A stretch of 64,000 bases of DNA from Tractidigestivibacter montrealensis (GTDB lineage Bacteria; Actinomycetota; Coriobacteriia; Coriobacteriales; Atopobiaceae): assembly GCF_024741235.1 (NCBI RefSeq), contig NZ_JANSKA010000002.1:124001-188000 (forward strand), read 5' to 3'. Positions 50,883 through 60,779 of this stretch are shown piece by piece. Each line of letters begins with the position of its first letter. Position 1 is the first letter of the stretch. Below the pieces are notes generated by a model. It ran no database searches. It had not been told where the DNA came from and saw only the letters and a list, made by a program, of their open reading frames with translations. The position numbers and the translations under genes are program-made.

Positions 50883-53845
50883 GCGCGGTCTCCCTTCTTG
50901 CCGTGCTTGTGCTTGCGGTCCTTCTTCTTGTCTTTCTTGTGCTTCTTGTCCTTGTCGGCCTTGTGCTTGTCGTGCTTCTTGTGGCCGTGGTGGTCCTTTT
51001 CGACCTGGGGCTCTTCTGACGTGGTGTCGCTTGTGGGGGCGTCGTCAGCCGAGGCGGGCTCCGCCTCCTCGGCTGCGGCAGGCACTGTCACGATGCCGCC
51101 GCGCGTGATCGTGGGCACCTCGACCTCAGGTTCGGGGGCATGCTCGTTGACGAGGCGCCTCAGCACAAGCGTTGTCTGGGAGCCCGTTGCGCTGCTGGCC
51201 CCGTTGGCGCCTGTGCCAGGCTTGGCGTCCGGCGCAATCTTCGCCTGTGCCCCTGCGACCACGTTGCTCATGCGCTGGCGCAGCCGCTCGATGGGCGAGG
51301 AGAAGTACTCACGGTCGAGCTGGTCGCCCAGGAGCTGGTACATCTCGTCCTTGGAGAGGTCAACCATGGCGCTCTTGCGGTTGAGCGACTCGTGGAAGTA
51401 CTCGATGATGATGAGCGCCGTGCACAGAAGCACCAGGCAGACGATCCACACAATGAACCACGGCAGCTTGTTGCTCACGGAGAACATGACCACCGAGAGT
51501 GCCAGGGGCAGGGCCAGCAGCAGTACAAAGCCCACGCGGATGAGGCGCGGGTAAGCCGCGTTGAACCGTGCAGCGCGCTGCACGATCTGCGCGCGGTACT
51601 CGTCGTTGTGCATGAGCGCCTTGATGAGCGAGGAGAGCCGGTAGTGCTCGACCTCGATGCCGTCGCGCTCGCAGATCATGAGGTCCGTCTCGGCGAGCTT
51701 CTTGTCGAAGAGCGAGTTGATGTTCAGGAGGTGGCGACGCCAGCCCACGCCAATGAGCAGGGCCGGAATCACAAAGAGCAGGAGCATGAAGACGTTCTGG
51801 CCAAAGTAGTTGCCGTAGTAGCCGGCGATGGTCTCTCGCATGGCGCGGATGCCGTAGGTGAATGGCAGCCACGGGTTGAGGGCGCGGAAGAAGCCCGGCA
51901 TCATCTCGATGGGATAGGTACCCGAGGAGCCTGGGATCTGCAGGATCACGAGAAGGACGCAGAGTGCCTTGCCAATGTGCTTGAACGCCACGGCAAAGGC
52001 AAAGATTATGTTCACGTAGACGAAGGACTCGACCACACCCGCGAGGACGAACGCCTTGGGGTCGAGGCACTGGATGCCAATCACGAGGTCGCCCACCGTG
52101 CAGATGACGCCCTGGAGAACGCCGAGCAGCAGGAAGAGCAGCAGGCGTCCAAAGTAGCCCTGCCAGGGAGCAAAGCCGCCCTCAATCCCCTCGTCGTCCA
52201 CCTCGGCCTTGTAGATGGCGATGAGGACAAAGCCGCCCACCCACAGGGCGAGGTTGGTGTAGAAGGGCGCCACGCCCGAGCCGTAGTTAGCTACCGGGAA
52301 TACGGCCTCCTCATCAAGCTCGACGGGGGAGGACATGAACGACGCGATGCCGTTTGCGTCAAGGCCGAGAAGCTCGTTCACGCGGTTCATGGCCTCCGAG
52401 CTCTGGATGGCCGAGAGGTCCGTGGCAACGTTGTCGAGGGTGGAGGACATCTCGTTCAGCGAGTCCGCGGTGACCGAAAGGGCGGTCGAAGTCTGCTCAA
52501 GCGTGTCGTCGAGCTGCTCGAGTACGGCCTTTGTCTGAGCGATGGTGGGGGAGAGCCCGCCGAGGGACCCCGAGAGGCTCTGCGCGGCGCCCGAGAAGTT
52601 GTCGAGTGCGCCATAGAGCTCGGGCAGCGTGTCCTGGTTGAACGAGGAGTTCACGCCCGAGAGCGACGTGGTGCCGGTCTGGATGGCGTCGTTCACGGAC
52701 GAGGAGAGCCCCGCGACGGCGTCGTTGGTGGCCCCAATGTCGCTCGTCGCTCGCGAGAGGTCGTCTACCGTCGCCTGCTCCTTGTCCACTTGTGCGCTGA
52801 TCCTAGCTACGGATGCGTCAAAGGCGGGGCGCACGCCATCGGGAAGGGATGCGGACAGGCTCTGGAGGTCCTGCACCAGCTGGCGGTTCTGGTTCACGAG
52901 CGACTGGGCGGTTGCAAGCGCGCCCTCGGCCGTGCCTTGTGCCTGGCCAATCTTGCCAGAGATGCGTCCTATGGCCTGGTTGGTGGTACCCGAGATGGAC
53001 GAGAGACGCGTGGAGCCATCGGTCACCGCGCCGGCAACCGAGGTTGCCAGCGACGTTGCGTCGTCGCGCGAGGTGAAGAGGACACCCGTTGCGTCCGCGA
53101 GGCTCCCGCTCGCATTGGTCGAGATGCGGTCAAGCTCGTCGAGGGTCGACTCGGCGTCCTCGATGGTCTGGCGCGCGGCAGCTACGGTGTCCTGAGCGCC
53201 CGACATGCTCGTGGAGAGGTCGTCCACCGTTCCCTTTACGCCCCGCACGCGGCCCACGATGCTCGTGGTGGCGTTGTCGGCATCGCCCTTCGCGGAGACG
53301 ATGAGGTCCTGGAGCTTACCTACCACCACGTTCGAGACGGTCGAGACAAACGTCTCGTTGATCTGCGTCTCGACGGTGGAGGCACCAGTGTCTGTGACCT
53401 TGGGCGCGATGGGGTTGACCTTCTCGTTTACGTAGTAGGTGAGGTCGGGGGAGACCAGGTTTCCGGTGAGGACTGAGGTGAGGTCGCGCGTGAAGTCAGC
53501 GGGAATCACGACGGCGGCGTACGAGCGGCCCGAGCGAACTTCCTCGAGTGCGGTGTCCTCGTCGAGAAAAACCCACTTGAGCTGGGTGTTCTTGCCCAGT
53601 TCCTCAACAACCATGTCGCCAGCGTTGATGAAGCCCAAGTCCCCGCCGGCATCGGCCCCCTCGTCGAGGTTCACCACGGCAACGCGAACGTCTTGGGTGT
53701 TCTCGTAGGGGTCCCAGTTGGCCATGATGTTGAACCAGGCGTAGAGAGACGGGATAACGCAGACGCCCAGCGTGACAATAACCGCCACGGGGTTGCGCAG
53801 TATCCTCTTGAGGTCACGCCAGAAGATTTGAAATACCTTGCCCAT
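50879..53845 (-). CDS. YhgE/Pip family membrane protein 2
   Basis: A 988-residue paralogue: membrane segment (about 18-38, PSLYAWFNIMANWDPYENT), outer region with long coiled coils (about 170-480), C-terminal membrane bundle (about 530-720), then a second helical pair (about 800-850) and a charged cytoplasmic tail ending in a Lys/Asp/His-rich stretch. The extra 260 residues after the bundle set it apart from its partner. ATG 53845 follows GGAGGAGC. ATGA overlap with the downstream copy suggests the two form one complex. Confidence 0.92.
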   Translation of the reverse strand: MGKVFQIFWRDLKRILRNPVAVIVTLGVCVIPSLYAWFNIMANWDPYENTQDVRVAVVNLDEGADAGGDLGFINAGDMVVEELGKNTQLKWVFLDEDTALEEVRSGRSYAAVVIPADFTRDLTSVLTGNLVSPDLTYYVNEKVNPIAPKVTDTGASTVETQINETFVSTVSNVVVGKLQDLIVSAKGDADNATTSIVGRVRGVKGTVDDLSTSMSGAQDTVAAARQTIEDAESTLDELDRISTNASGSLADATGVLFTSRDDATSLATSVAGAVTDGSTRLSSISGTTNQAIGRISGKIGQAQGTAEGALATAQSLVNQNRQLVQDLQSLSASLPDGVRPAFDASVARISAQVDKEQATVDDLSRATSDIGATNDAVAGLSSSVNDAIQTGTTSLSGVNSSFNQDTLPELYGALDNFSGAAQSLSGSLGGLSPTIAQTKAVLEQLDDTLEQTSTALSVTADSLNEMSSTLDNVATDLSAIQSSEAMNRVNELLGLDANGIASFMSSPVELDEEAVFPVANYGSGVAPFYTNLALWVGGFVLIAIYKAEVDDEGIEGGFAPWQGYFGRLLLFLLLGVLQGVICTVGDLVIGIQCLDPKAFVLAGVVESFVYVNIIFAFAVAFKHIGKALCVLLVILQIPGSSGTYPIEMMPGFFRALNPWLPFTYGIRAMRETIAGYYGNYFGQNVFMLLLFVIPALLIGVGWRRHLLNINSLFDKKLAETDLMICERDGIEVEHYRLSSLIKALMHNDEYRAQIVQRAARFNAAYPRLIRVGFVLLLALPLALSVVMFSVSNKLPWFIVWIVCLVLLCTALIIIEYFHESLNRKSAMVDLSKDEMYQLLGDQLDREYFSSPIERLRQRMSNVVAGAQAKIAPDAKPGTGANGASSATGSQTTLVLRRLVNEHAPEPEVEVPTITRGGIVTVPAAAEEAEPASADDAPTSDTTSEEPQVEKDHHGHKKHDKHKADKDKKHKKDKKKDRKHKHGKKGDRA

Positions 53846-53898
53846 GCTCCTCCGTCGTGGGTCGTAGCTTCTCGGTGGCGGGGTTTGCTACCCCACTT

Positions 53899-53904
53899 AC
53901 TATA
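53899..53904 (-). promoter_or_regulatory. -10 element of the YhgE operon
   Basis: Plus-strand ACTATA reads TATAGT on the minus strand, 54 bases before the yhgE start. A GATTGA-like -35 lies 16 bases further up. The A/T-rich 230-base gap to tetR is the likely site of TetR binding; TAGAAT near 54023 may serve tetR. Confidence 0.5.
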
Positions 53905-54075
53905 AAGAATGCGTTGATCTTCAATCATATATTTCTACACCTGTTGGTATCCCAAAGACCTGGTTTTTAGACGTCGCAGGCAGTTTTTTTGAAAACTGCT
54001 CAAAAATCCAAGCCCAGATGGTAGAATCTCGTCGTCATACATGAGTCCAGAGGCGCGAAGTGGGGCGCAAACTGC

Positions 54076-54885
54076 ATGAGTCTGCTTGACGAGAAGATGA
54101 CGTCCGAGCTGGCCAATAGCCTGAAGAAAGCGAGTGGCGCGGCACGCACGTCGCTCGAGGAGACGGTTACCCGTCAGACCACAAGGCTTCGCAGCAGCAC
54201 TAAGACGCGCAAGAGCGCCGCGACGCGCGAGCGAATCATGGCGGCTGCAACGTCGCTCATGGTCGAGCGCGGCAACACGGACTTCCAGATGAGCGAGGTC
54301 TCCTCTCGCTGCAAGATGTCCAAGGGCGCCCTCTATTACTACTTCGCGGACAAGGACGCCCTGGTCGAGGCCATCTTCGACCGCTCCATCGATGAGCTTG
54401 TCGACTCTGTCGAGGGTGCCGTTGCCGGCGCCTCCTCTGCGCTCGAGGCGCTCGCGAGTCTCACGCGCGAGCTCACGTGCCGCATGAGCGTGGGAAGCCC
54501 GCTTGCGCTGGCCATGACCCGCGAGGTCATCGACGCCAACAACAACGTGCTTCCCTCCATGGAAACGCACTTCGCGCGCATCATCTCTATCATCAGTGCG
54601 CAGCTTGACCGCGCCAAGGGCGAGGGCATGGTGCGCGAGGGCGTGAACAGCCGCCTTGGTGCCGTTACCATCTCTGGCGCGTTCATCTTTGCCGCCCTCG
54701 AGGTGGCAAGCCTTGGCGAGGACGCGCCCACGGGCGACAAGCTCGCCCGTTCCCTCATCGACATCGCGCTCAACGGCATGGGCACCGAGGCCGCCCACAC
54801 GACCCTCGCTGCCGTCGGACACGCGTCATCCTCGTCTGACGCAGAGCCCGAGAAGTCCTCACCCCAGGTGTCCGAACAGGGGTGA
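54076..54885 (+). CDS. TetR family regulator
   Basis: A 269-residue regulator. The helix-turn-helix lies at about residues 48-95: RERIMAAATSLMVERG, DFQMSEVSSRCKMSKGALYYYFADKDAL. A 45-residue polar N-terminal extension precedes it and a Ser/Glu-rich tail ends it, making it longer than usual. It is divergent from the YhgE/Pip pair, so control of that operon is likely. The ligand is unknown. Confidence 0.9.
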   Translation: MSLLDEKMTSELANSLKKASGAARTSLEETVTRQTTRLRSSTKTRKSAATRERIMAAATSLMVERGNTDFQMSEVSSRCKMSKGALYYYFADKDALVEAIFDRSIDELVDSVEGAVAGASSALEALASLTRELTCRMSVGSPLALAMTREVIDANNNVLPSMETHFARIISIISAQLDRAKGEGMVREGVNSRLGAVTISGAFIFAALEVASLGEDAPTGDKLARSLIDIALNGMGTEAAHTTLAAVGHASSSSDAEPEKSSPQVSEQG

Positions 54886-55025
54886 CGAGACGTAGCCAGC
54901 GCGCTACCCTTGTGCAGGCGAACTTCTCGCCCAGGCGATGAGCCGTTGCACCTCTCAGTCATAGTCGAGCGCCGACGCGGCGATCGCTGTTGGCACGGGC
55001 CCGCCCGTGCGGAAAGGAAACTGGA

Positions 55026-56279
55026 ATGGCCCACAAGAACTATTACTTCACCTCGGAGAGCGTCACCGAGGGCCACCCCGACAAGATGTGCGACCAGATC
55101 TCCGACGCCATTGTCGACGCTATTCTCAGCAAGGAGGCTAAGCTCCAGGCTGCGGGCTATGTGGACGCCGACGGCAACCCCGCCAACGTCGACAACGTGC
55201 GCTGCGCCGTCGAGACCTTTACCACCACCGGCACCGTTGTGGTTATGGGAGAGGTCCGCACGGAGGCCTACGTCGACGTGCAGAAGATCGTGCGCGAGAC
55301 CGTGCGCGGCATTGGCTACGACCGCGCCAAGTATGGCTTTGACTGCGATACCTGCGGCGTCATCAACATGATCCACGAGCAGAGCCCCGACATCGCACAG
55401 GGCGTAGACGGCACCTACGCTCGCGCCGACGACACCGACCCGCTGGACAAGATCGGCGCCGGCGACCAGGGCATGATGTTCGGTTACGCCTCCGACGAGA
55501 CCGACGTGCTCATGCCCATGCCCATCTACCTCGCGCAGCGCATGGCCGAGCGCCTGGCTGCCGTCCGCAAGTCCGGCGAGGTCGACTATCTGCGTCCCGA
55601 TGGCAAGACCCAGGTCACCGTGCGCTACGAGGACGACAAGCCTGTTGAGGTTACGGCCATCGTGGTCTCCACGCAGCACGACGCCAAGGTCGAGCACGAT
55701 CAGATCGAGCACGACATGGTCGAGCACGTGATTGCCCCCGTCCTTGACGAGGTTGGCATCAAGTGGCGCGATGCCGACATCTACGTGAACCCCACCGGCC
55801 GCTTTGTGGTGGGCGGCCCCATGGGCGACACCGGCCTCACCGGTCGCAAGATTATCGTCGACACCTACGGTGGCATGGGCCGTCATGGCGGCGGCTGCTT
55901 CTCCGGCAAGGACTGCACCAAGGTCGACCGTTCGGCCGCCTACGCCGCTCGCTGGGTTGCCAAGAACGTGGTTGCCGCAGGGCTTGCCCACAAGTGCGAG
56001 GTCGAGCTGGCCTACGCCATCGGCGTCTCCCACCCGCTGTCCATCATGGTCGACACCTTTGGTACCGGCGCGTATGACGACGAGCTCATCGAGAAGGCCG
56101 TCGAGAAGGTCTTTGACCTGCGTCCCGGCGCCATCATACGCGACCTCGACCTTTGTCGTCCGATCTTCCAGAAGACCGCTGCCTATGGTCACTTTGGCCG
56201 CAAGGACCCCGATTTCACCTGGGAGGCCACGAACCGCATCGACGAGCTCAAGGCTGCCATCGCCGAGGTTGCCAAGTAA
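55026..56279 (+). CDS. metK: S-adenosylmethionine synthase
   Basis: A 417-residue enzyme making SAM from methionine and [56 protein letters not shown] and the P-loop-like [19 protein letters not shown] are intact. ATG 55026 follows GGAAAGGAAACTGG. A hairpin GCACGGG/CCCGTGC (54993-55010) stands right before the ribosome site. No known SAM riboswitch core is visible upstream. Closed by a strong terminator. Confidence 0.98.
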   Translation: MAHKNYYFTSESVTEGHPDKMCDQISDAIVDAILSKEAKLQAAGYVDADGNPANVDNVRCAVETFTTTGTVVVMGEVRTEAYVDVQKIVRETVRGIGYDRAKYGFDCDTCGVINMIHEQSPDIAQGVDGTYARADDTDPLDKIGAGDQGMMFGYASDETDVLMPMPIYLAQRMAERLAAVRKSGEVDYLRPDGKTQVTVRYEDDKPVEVTAIVVSTQHDAKVEHDQIEHDMVEHVIAPVLDEVGIKWRDADIYVNPTGRFVVGGPMGDTGLTGRKIIVDTYGGMGRHGGGCFSGKDCTKVDRSAAYAARWVAKNVVAAGLAHKCEVELAYAIGVSHPLSIMVDTFGTGAYDDELIEKAVEKVFDLRPGAIIRDLDLCRPIFQKTAAYGHFGRKDPDFTWEATNRIDELKAAIAEVAK

Positions 56280-56304
56280 GCGTTCCCGCTGTTCCGTTAC
56301 GCTT

Positions 56305-56337
56305 GGCCCCTCCGTCCGTGTGTCGGAGGGGCCTTTT
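56305..56337 (+). terminator. metK terminator
   Basis: GGCCCCTCCG (56305-56314) pairs perfectly with CGGAGGGGCC (56324-56333), followed by TTTT. Confidence 0.93.
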
Positions 56338-56402
56338 GCGTTGCGTGGGGCTTGGACTCTATGTGCGAAGGGGGTTCCGGCACACAACGTTCGCTTGCTC
56401 AC

Positions 56403-56653
56403 TGCACAAAAACGCTCTATCGGACGGCGCTTGGCGATTCTTTGCACAAAAGTGCTCTATCGGACAGTGGCTCTAGAGCTTTGGAATCAAGTATTTAACT
56501 ATATATGCATAAAAACTGAATGTATTAACAGAAATATGCATAATGACACAATTGTAGTTGCATTATTGATGTATCCGCCTCGAGAGCACTGTCCGATAGA
56601 GCATTTTTATGCAGCCGCTTCGGTTTCGCCGTCCGATAGAGCGTTTTTGTGCA
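56403..56653. repeat. 251 bp element with nested double inverted repeats
   Basis: A 26-base unit occurs four times: direct at 56403-56428 and 56443-56468, inverted at 56588-56613 and 56628-56653. The core is GCTCTATCGGAC. The outer pair is perfect, the inner pair nearly so, and unit spacing is 40 bases on both sides, making the element symmetric. The 120-base centre is strongly A/T-rich. No ORF with a ribosome site. Confidence 0.85.
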
Positions 56654-56722
56654 TCCACGCCATGAGCTGAATGAGGCCCAGACTTCGTGCAGGATGTCCC
56701 GGGCAACTGCGCGAGTGCGGCG

Positions 56723-57601
56723 CTACCGACAGGGGCTCGATTCGACCAGGCGGAGCAGCGAGAAGAGCTCGCGGTTCACATCGTCGGGGGCACACTTGGG
56801 TAGCACGTGGTCGGCGCCGGGGACCATCACCTTGCGCGCGCCTGGAATCGCATTGGCAATCCGCTGGGTCTCGGCGGGGTCGATGCAGTCAAACTCCCCG
56901 GTCATCACGGTGACGGGGCAGCGTATCGAGCCAAGAGACGCGGCGGGGATGTGCGGTTCTTCCAGCATGAGGCGCATGAGCTCGGCGGTCGCCCTCGCCT
57001 CCTTGGCGCCTGGCGTCACAATAGAGGGGTCCACGCCTTCGGGTCCACGTTCCAGCCATGCGGCCCATGCCTCGCACTGCCGGGCCGTGCCCTCCACGTC
57101 CCAGTCGTCTCCGGCAAGGACTCCCTCGGGCGAGAGGTTCGCGCCCATCGAGAGGACTGAGGCCACGCGCTCGGGATGGTCCCGTGCCATGAGCAGCGCT
57201 TCAATCGCCCCGTCCGAAAAGCCCACCACGTGCGCGCGCGGCACATCAAGGGCGTCGAGCACGGCAAGCGCGTCGGCCGCCATAAGCTCGTAGGTGAGCG
57301 GGGCGGTCCCGCGCGTCGAAGCACCCTGGGCGCGGGAGTCCACGCCAATCGCGCAGCGCCCGTCGCCCACCAGGCCGTTTATCTGCACGCCAAAGATGCC
57401 GTGCTCCTCACCGTTGCCGTGCAGGAAGAGAACGGGATACGTGCTCTCTCGCCGAGCCCCATCCATGCCGTACACAAAGGTTGCTATCTGTGCGCCATCG
57501 GCAGTCCGCACCCTGCGCGCAACGCTCGGCGCGACGGTGGGGCGCAGGTAGTAGCTGGGAAAATGCGGCTGTGGCGGTACGGGGGCAGTGACGCGCGGCA
57601 T
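56723..57601 (-). CDS. Alpha/beta hydrolase
   Basis: A 292-residue serine hydrolase. Oxyanion region LFLHGNGEEHGIF, nucleophile elbow GFSDGA, acid TGEFDCIDP and His in PGADHVLPK complete the triad. ATG 57601 is chosen because GAGAGGA precedes it. Substrate is unknown; similarity in layout to small esterases and prolyl-aminopeptidase-like enzymes. Confidence 0.88.
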   Translation of the reverse strand: MPRVTAPVPPQPHFPSYYLRPTVAPSVARRVRTADGAQIATFVYGMDGARRESTYPVLFLHGNGEEHGIFGVQINGLVGDGRCAIGVDSRAQGASTRGTAPLTYELMAADALAVLDALDVPRAHVVGFSDGAIEALLMARDHPERVASVLSMGANLSPEGVLAGDDWDVEGTARQCEAWAAWLERGPEGVDPSIVTPGAKEARATAELMRLMLEEPHIPAASLGSIRCPVTVMTGEFDCIDPAETQRIANAIPGARKVMVPGADHVLPKCAPDDVNRELFSLLRLVESSPCR

Positions 57602-57687
57602 GGGGTTCCTCTCGATGGGTTGGGTTGGTAATTCCTCAGGGTACACGTTCCAACGGGTCGGGCTTGTGTCCTGAGTACTTCGGTGGG

Positions 57688-59409
57688 CTAGACGCTGGGG
57701 TTATCGCTCTCCGCCCAGCTGACAAACTTGTCGATATACCGTTCTGCCGCTATTACGGAATCGTCGTTAAAGTCTCTGGTGATTCCGATGAGCGTTGCCC
57801 AGCCTTGTCCCTCTCTGCAGCGGAGATAGCATCCTCGTGCAATCTTCTTGGATTTTTGCCTAAAATCATCAAGCACGCTGGATGTTGCTCGATTTACATC
57901 AAACTTGAAAACAACGTAGACTCCGCTACTTTTGTCACGAAGGGAGCAGGGTACGAGCGATGTCCCGGGGCGTTTGAAGTCATAACGCTCCTTTGAGGAC
58001 GCATGCACTTCGACGAGACCCTCCCTCTTCAGATGTTCTCTGAGCTTGTTGAGAACGCCGCCTGACTCTGGCTCCTGGTTTGAAAGGGGAGCAGCTTCTG
58101 GCGAGAAGATTGCAGAGATGCTACTGAGAAAATCAGTGAACTTATCGAGAAGTTCCTCGTTGTAGGTACCATCTGCAGCACGCATGCCAAACACGTTAAT
58201 CAAGGTATCTATGACGCGGTCTTTCTTATCGAGCTCCTCATTGAGATAGTCCTTTAACGGATCGGTTCCTTCTCGAGCATGCGCACTTAGGTCGTTGTAC
58301 GTGTTCCGGTCTTTTTCATCCGGCCCTTTGGCCTCGTCGCGATACTTGAGGAGAAGTGTGGCAAATAGGAACAGCCTGTCATCTCCATCCAAAACATACT
58401 GTGGATAAATGAGCTGGTAGAGGTCCCAAACATTCAGGACTCGCTTGATGGTGCGGGGGTTGTTGGATCCAAGGATCGTGGCAAACAGATTTGCATAGCG
58501 CTCCGAATAGCGGTCGGATTCGGACTTCGGGAGCTTCTGGCTGAGAAGCGTCTCGACGTAATGGGGCACGTTGTACTGCTCCGTAGGGAGGTTGAACGGT
58601 AGCTGGATGATTTTGTCGAAGAACTGGCGCTTCTTGAACGGCGAGATGCCGTTGCCGTATTTGCTCTCGATACCCTGGTAGACCACATCGCGGTCGACAG
58701 CTAGGACAAAGACGCAATGCTCGCAGTCCAGGAAGTTCTTCATTGCCTCAAGAAGTTCGAATGCGGTTTCTGGTCGCAGGCGGTCAAGGTCGTCGATGAA
58801 GAGAATCACTCGGCTAATGTGTCGCTTGTTGGGCCTTCCCTTCTTATCGGTGGGGTTCACGCAGTCATCAATGAGTTCAGAGACGTTGTTTTTCAACGTT
58901 TCAGCAGGCAGCGTCTCAGAGCCGTCTCCGGTGGGAGGTGCAATGAGTTTGGTGAGGAATTCGGCTAGAGTATCTGATCCAAGAGTTACCTCGGCGGAAA
59001 TGCCTGCCGCTCTGCTCAGCGCGGTACGGAGCGAGTCTATTGCATGCCGTGCCCGCTCGGACCCTTCGTCTCCTACTGCCTTGCTAATGCAATGAAGCAT
59101 ATTTGCCAGCAGGTATACGGGCAACGAATCATCTGCCTTGAGCGTGGAGTATTGCCAAGTGTTAAAGGTCGAGTAGGCTATCTGATTGTCAGGGTTGCTG
59201 ATGTTGTAGTTGCGAAGCTCTTTCTGGATGAGCTGCAGTGCGGTCGACTTTCCGGAGCCCCAGCCGCCCTGAATGGCTATCGTCATGGGTGTATCGCACG
59301 TCTCGATGAAGGTTGCGATGCCCGAGCAGAAGCTGCTTGCATTCAGCGAGTCATTGTCCGTTGCCTGGTCGGTGAATCCGTGCCTTTTGATCTCCATGTT
59401 TTTCGACAA
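57688..59409 (-). CDS. KAP family P-loop NTPase
   Basis: A 573-residue NTPase with Walker A GGWGSGKST (48-56), the F-NTWQY motif near 82-87, and Walker B VILFIDDLDR (201-210), all typical of KAP NTPases, a family including F-plasmid PifA that blocks phage T7. No membrane insertion is evident, unlike many KAP proteins. The last 90 residues (VYVVFKFDVNRATSSVL onward) form an unassigned domain. TTG 59409 or ATG 59397 may be the start. Its G+C is clearly below its neighbours, suggesting transfer. A defence role is inferred from family. Confidence 0.85.
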   Translation of the reverse strand: MSKNMEIKRHGFTDQATDNDSLNASSFCSGIATFIETCDTPMTIAIQGGWGSGKSTALQLIQKELRNYNISNPDNQIAYSTFNTWQYSTLKADDSLPVYLLANMLHCISKAVGDEGSERARHAIDSLRTALSRAAGISAEVTLGSDTLAEFLTKLIAPPTGDGSETLPAETLKNNVSELIDDCVNPTDKKGRPNKRHISRVILFIDDLDRLRPETAFELLEAMKNFLDCEHCVFVLAVDRDVVYQGIESKYGNGISPFKKRQFFDKIIQLPFNLPTEQYNVPHYVETLLSQKLPKSESDRYSERYANLFATILGSNNPRTIKRVLNVWDLYQLIYPQYVLDGDDRLFLFATLLLKYRDEAKGPDEKDRNTYNDLSAHAREGTDPLKDYLNEELDKKDRVIDTLINVFGMRAADGTYNEELLDKFTDFLSSISAIFSPEAAPLSNQEPESGGVLNKLREHLKREGLVEVHASSKERYDFKRPGTSLVPCSLRDKSSGVYVVFKFDVNRATSSVLDDFRQKSKKIARGCYLRCREGQGWATLIGITRDFNDDSVIAAERYIDKFVSWAESDNPSV

Positions 59410-59456
59410 GCTCTATCAGTCCCTTCCAGTGACTGAGATGCAACTCAGTTGCTGGC

Positions 59457-60581
59457 CTACTCCAGCACCGCCGCGGCCTTCTCCAGCCACGAGGTGATCT
59501 GGATCCCCTGCGGACAGGCGCTCTCGCACTGAAGGCATCGCACGCAGTCGCTCGCCTTGCCACGCTTCGACACGGCCGACTGGTAGTTGCGCTTGGCGCC
59601 GGCAAGGTCGCCATACACGAGGTAGCAGTTGTACGCCGAGAAGACCGACGGAATGTCGATCTTCTGCGGGCATCCGCCGGTGCAGTAGTGGCACCCGGTG
59701 CAAGGCACCTGCTCGACGGCGGCGAGCGCCCTGCTCGCCCGCGCCACCGCATCCCGCTCAGCGGCGCTCAGGGGCGCGAACTCACGCATGTAGGAGAGGT
59801 TGTCCTCCATCTGCGCGACGTTCGACATGCCCGACAGCACGACCATCACGTTCTCCAGGCTGGCTACAAAGCGCACCGCCCAGCTGGCAATCGAGGCGCT
59901 CGGGTTGGCCGCGCGCAGGATGTCTTGAACCTGCTGTGGCGGATTGGCGAGAAGCCCGCCTTTGACCGGCTCCATTACGATGACGGGCTTGCCGTGGGCA
60001 ACCGCAACCTCGTAGTTCTCGCGCGAGCAGACGCTGGGGCTCTCCCAGTCGCCATAGTTGAGCTGCAGCTGCACGAACTCCGCCTCGGGGTGGCTCGTGA
60101 GGATCTTGTCCAGGACGTCGGGGCGGTCGTGGAACGAGAAGCCCACGTGACGCACGAGGCCCTGTTCCTTGGCCTTGGCGACAAAGTCCCAGATGCCGTA
60201 GTCCTCGTAGTAGTCGACATTGCGCGAGGAGAGCGCATGGAGCAGGTAGAAGTCAAAGTAGCCCGCTCCCGTGCGCTCGAGCGATGTCGCCAGCTCGCGC
60301 TTGGCCTCCTCGGCGCTCTTTGCCGTCCACGGACTGGCATTGATCTTGTCGGCGAGAAGGAAGCTCTCGCGCGGGTGGCGGCTTACCAGGAAGCGCTTGG
60401 CTGCCTCCTCGCTTCCCTCGTAGACATAGGCGGTGTCGAAGTAGCGCATGCCCGCGTCGAGAAAGGCGTCGGTCATGGCCTCGCATTGCTCGACGTCGAT
60501 GGTCGTGCCGTCTGCCAGGCGCGGCAGGCGCATGAGGCCAAACCCCAGCTTGGGCATGGTGGTTCCAAAGAACTCGTTCAC
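59457..60581 (-). CDS. Aldo/keto reductase with C-terminal 4Fe-4S domain
   Basis: A 374-residue AKR. Catalytic Asp and Tyr are in FDTAYVYEG, Lys in LLADKINAS, His in DFYLLHAL. The C-terminal domain (about 300-374) holds two clusters' worth of cysteines, CTGCHYCTGGCP and CVRCLQCESACP, seen in ferredoxin-fused AKRs of anaerobes. GTG 60581 follows AAGGAGAGGAG. Substrate unknown. Confidence 0.93.
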   Translation of the reverse strand: MNEFFGTTMPKLGFGLMRLPRLADGTTIDVEQCEAMTDAFLDAGMRYFDTAYVYEGSEEAAKRFLVSRHPRESFLLADKINASPWTAKSAEEAKRELATSLERTGAGYFDFYLLHALSSRNVDYYEDYGIWDFVAKAKEQGLVRHVGFSFHDRPDVLDKILTSHPEAEFVQLQLNYGDWESPSVCSRENYEVAVAHGKPVIVMEPVKGGLLANPPQQVQDILRAANPSASIASWAVRFVASLENVMVVLSGMSNVAQMEDNLSYMREFAPLSAAERDAVARASRALAAVEQVPCTGCHYCTGGCPQKIDIPSVFSAYNCYLVYGDLAGAKRNYQSAVSKRGKASDCVRCLQCESACPQGIQITSWLEKAAAVLE

Positions 60582-60779
60582 GGCCGCTCCTCTCCTTGCG
60601 GTCAAACCGTCTACATCCAGTATGTGCCAAGCTTGGGCGATGTCGCGCGGCTTCTCGGCTGTCGTTGCTATGAGGCAGGGTGCAGAGCTGCCGCGATGAG
60701 AAATAGTGAGTCCTCTTTACCTCATTTTGTTGCGTATCCAACAGAACCTTCTTCTCATTCCTGATATTGTCTCGTCGTT

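Noticed and set aside
54886-55025. SAM riboswitch before metK
   Set aside because: Only a simple GCACGGG/CCCGTGC hairpin is present; none of the conserved cores of SAM-I, II, III or IV can be traced.
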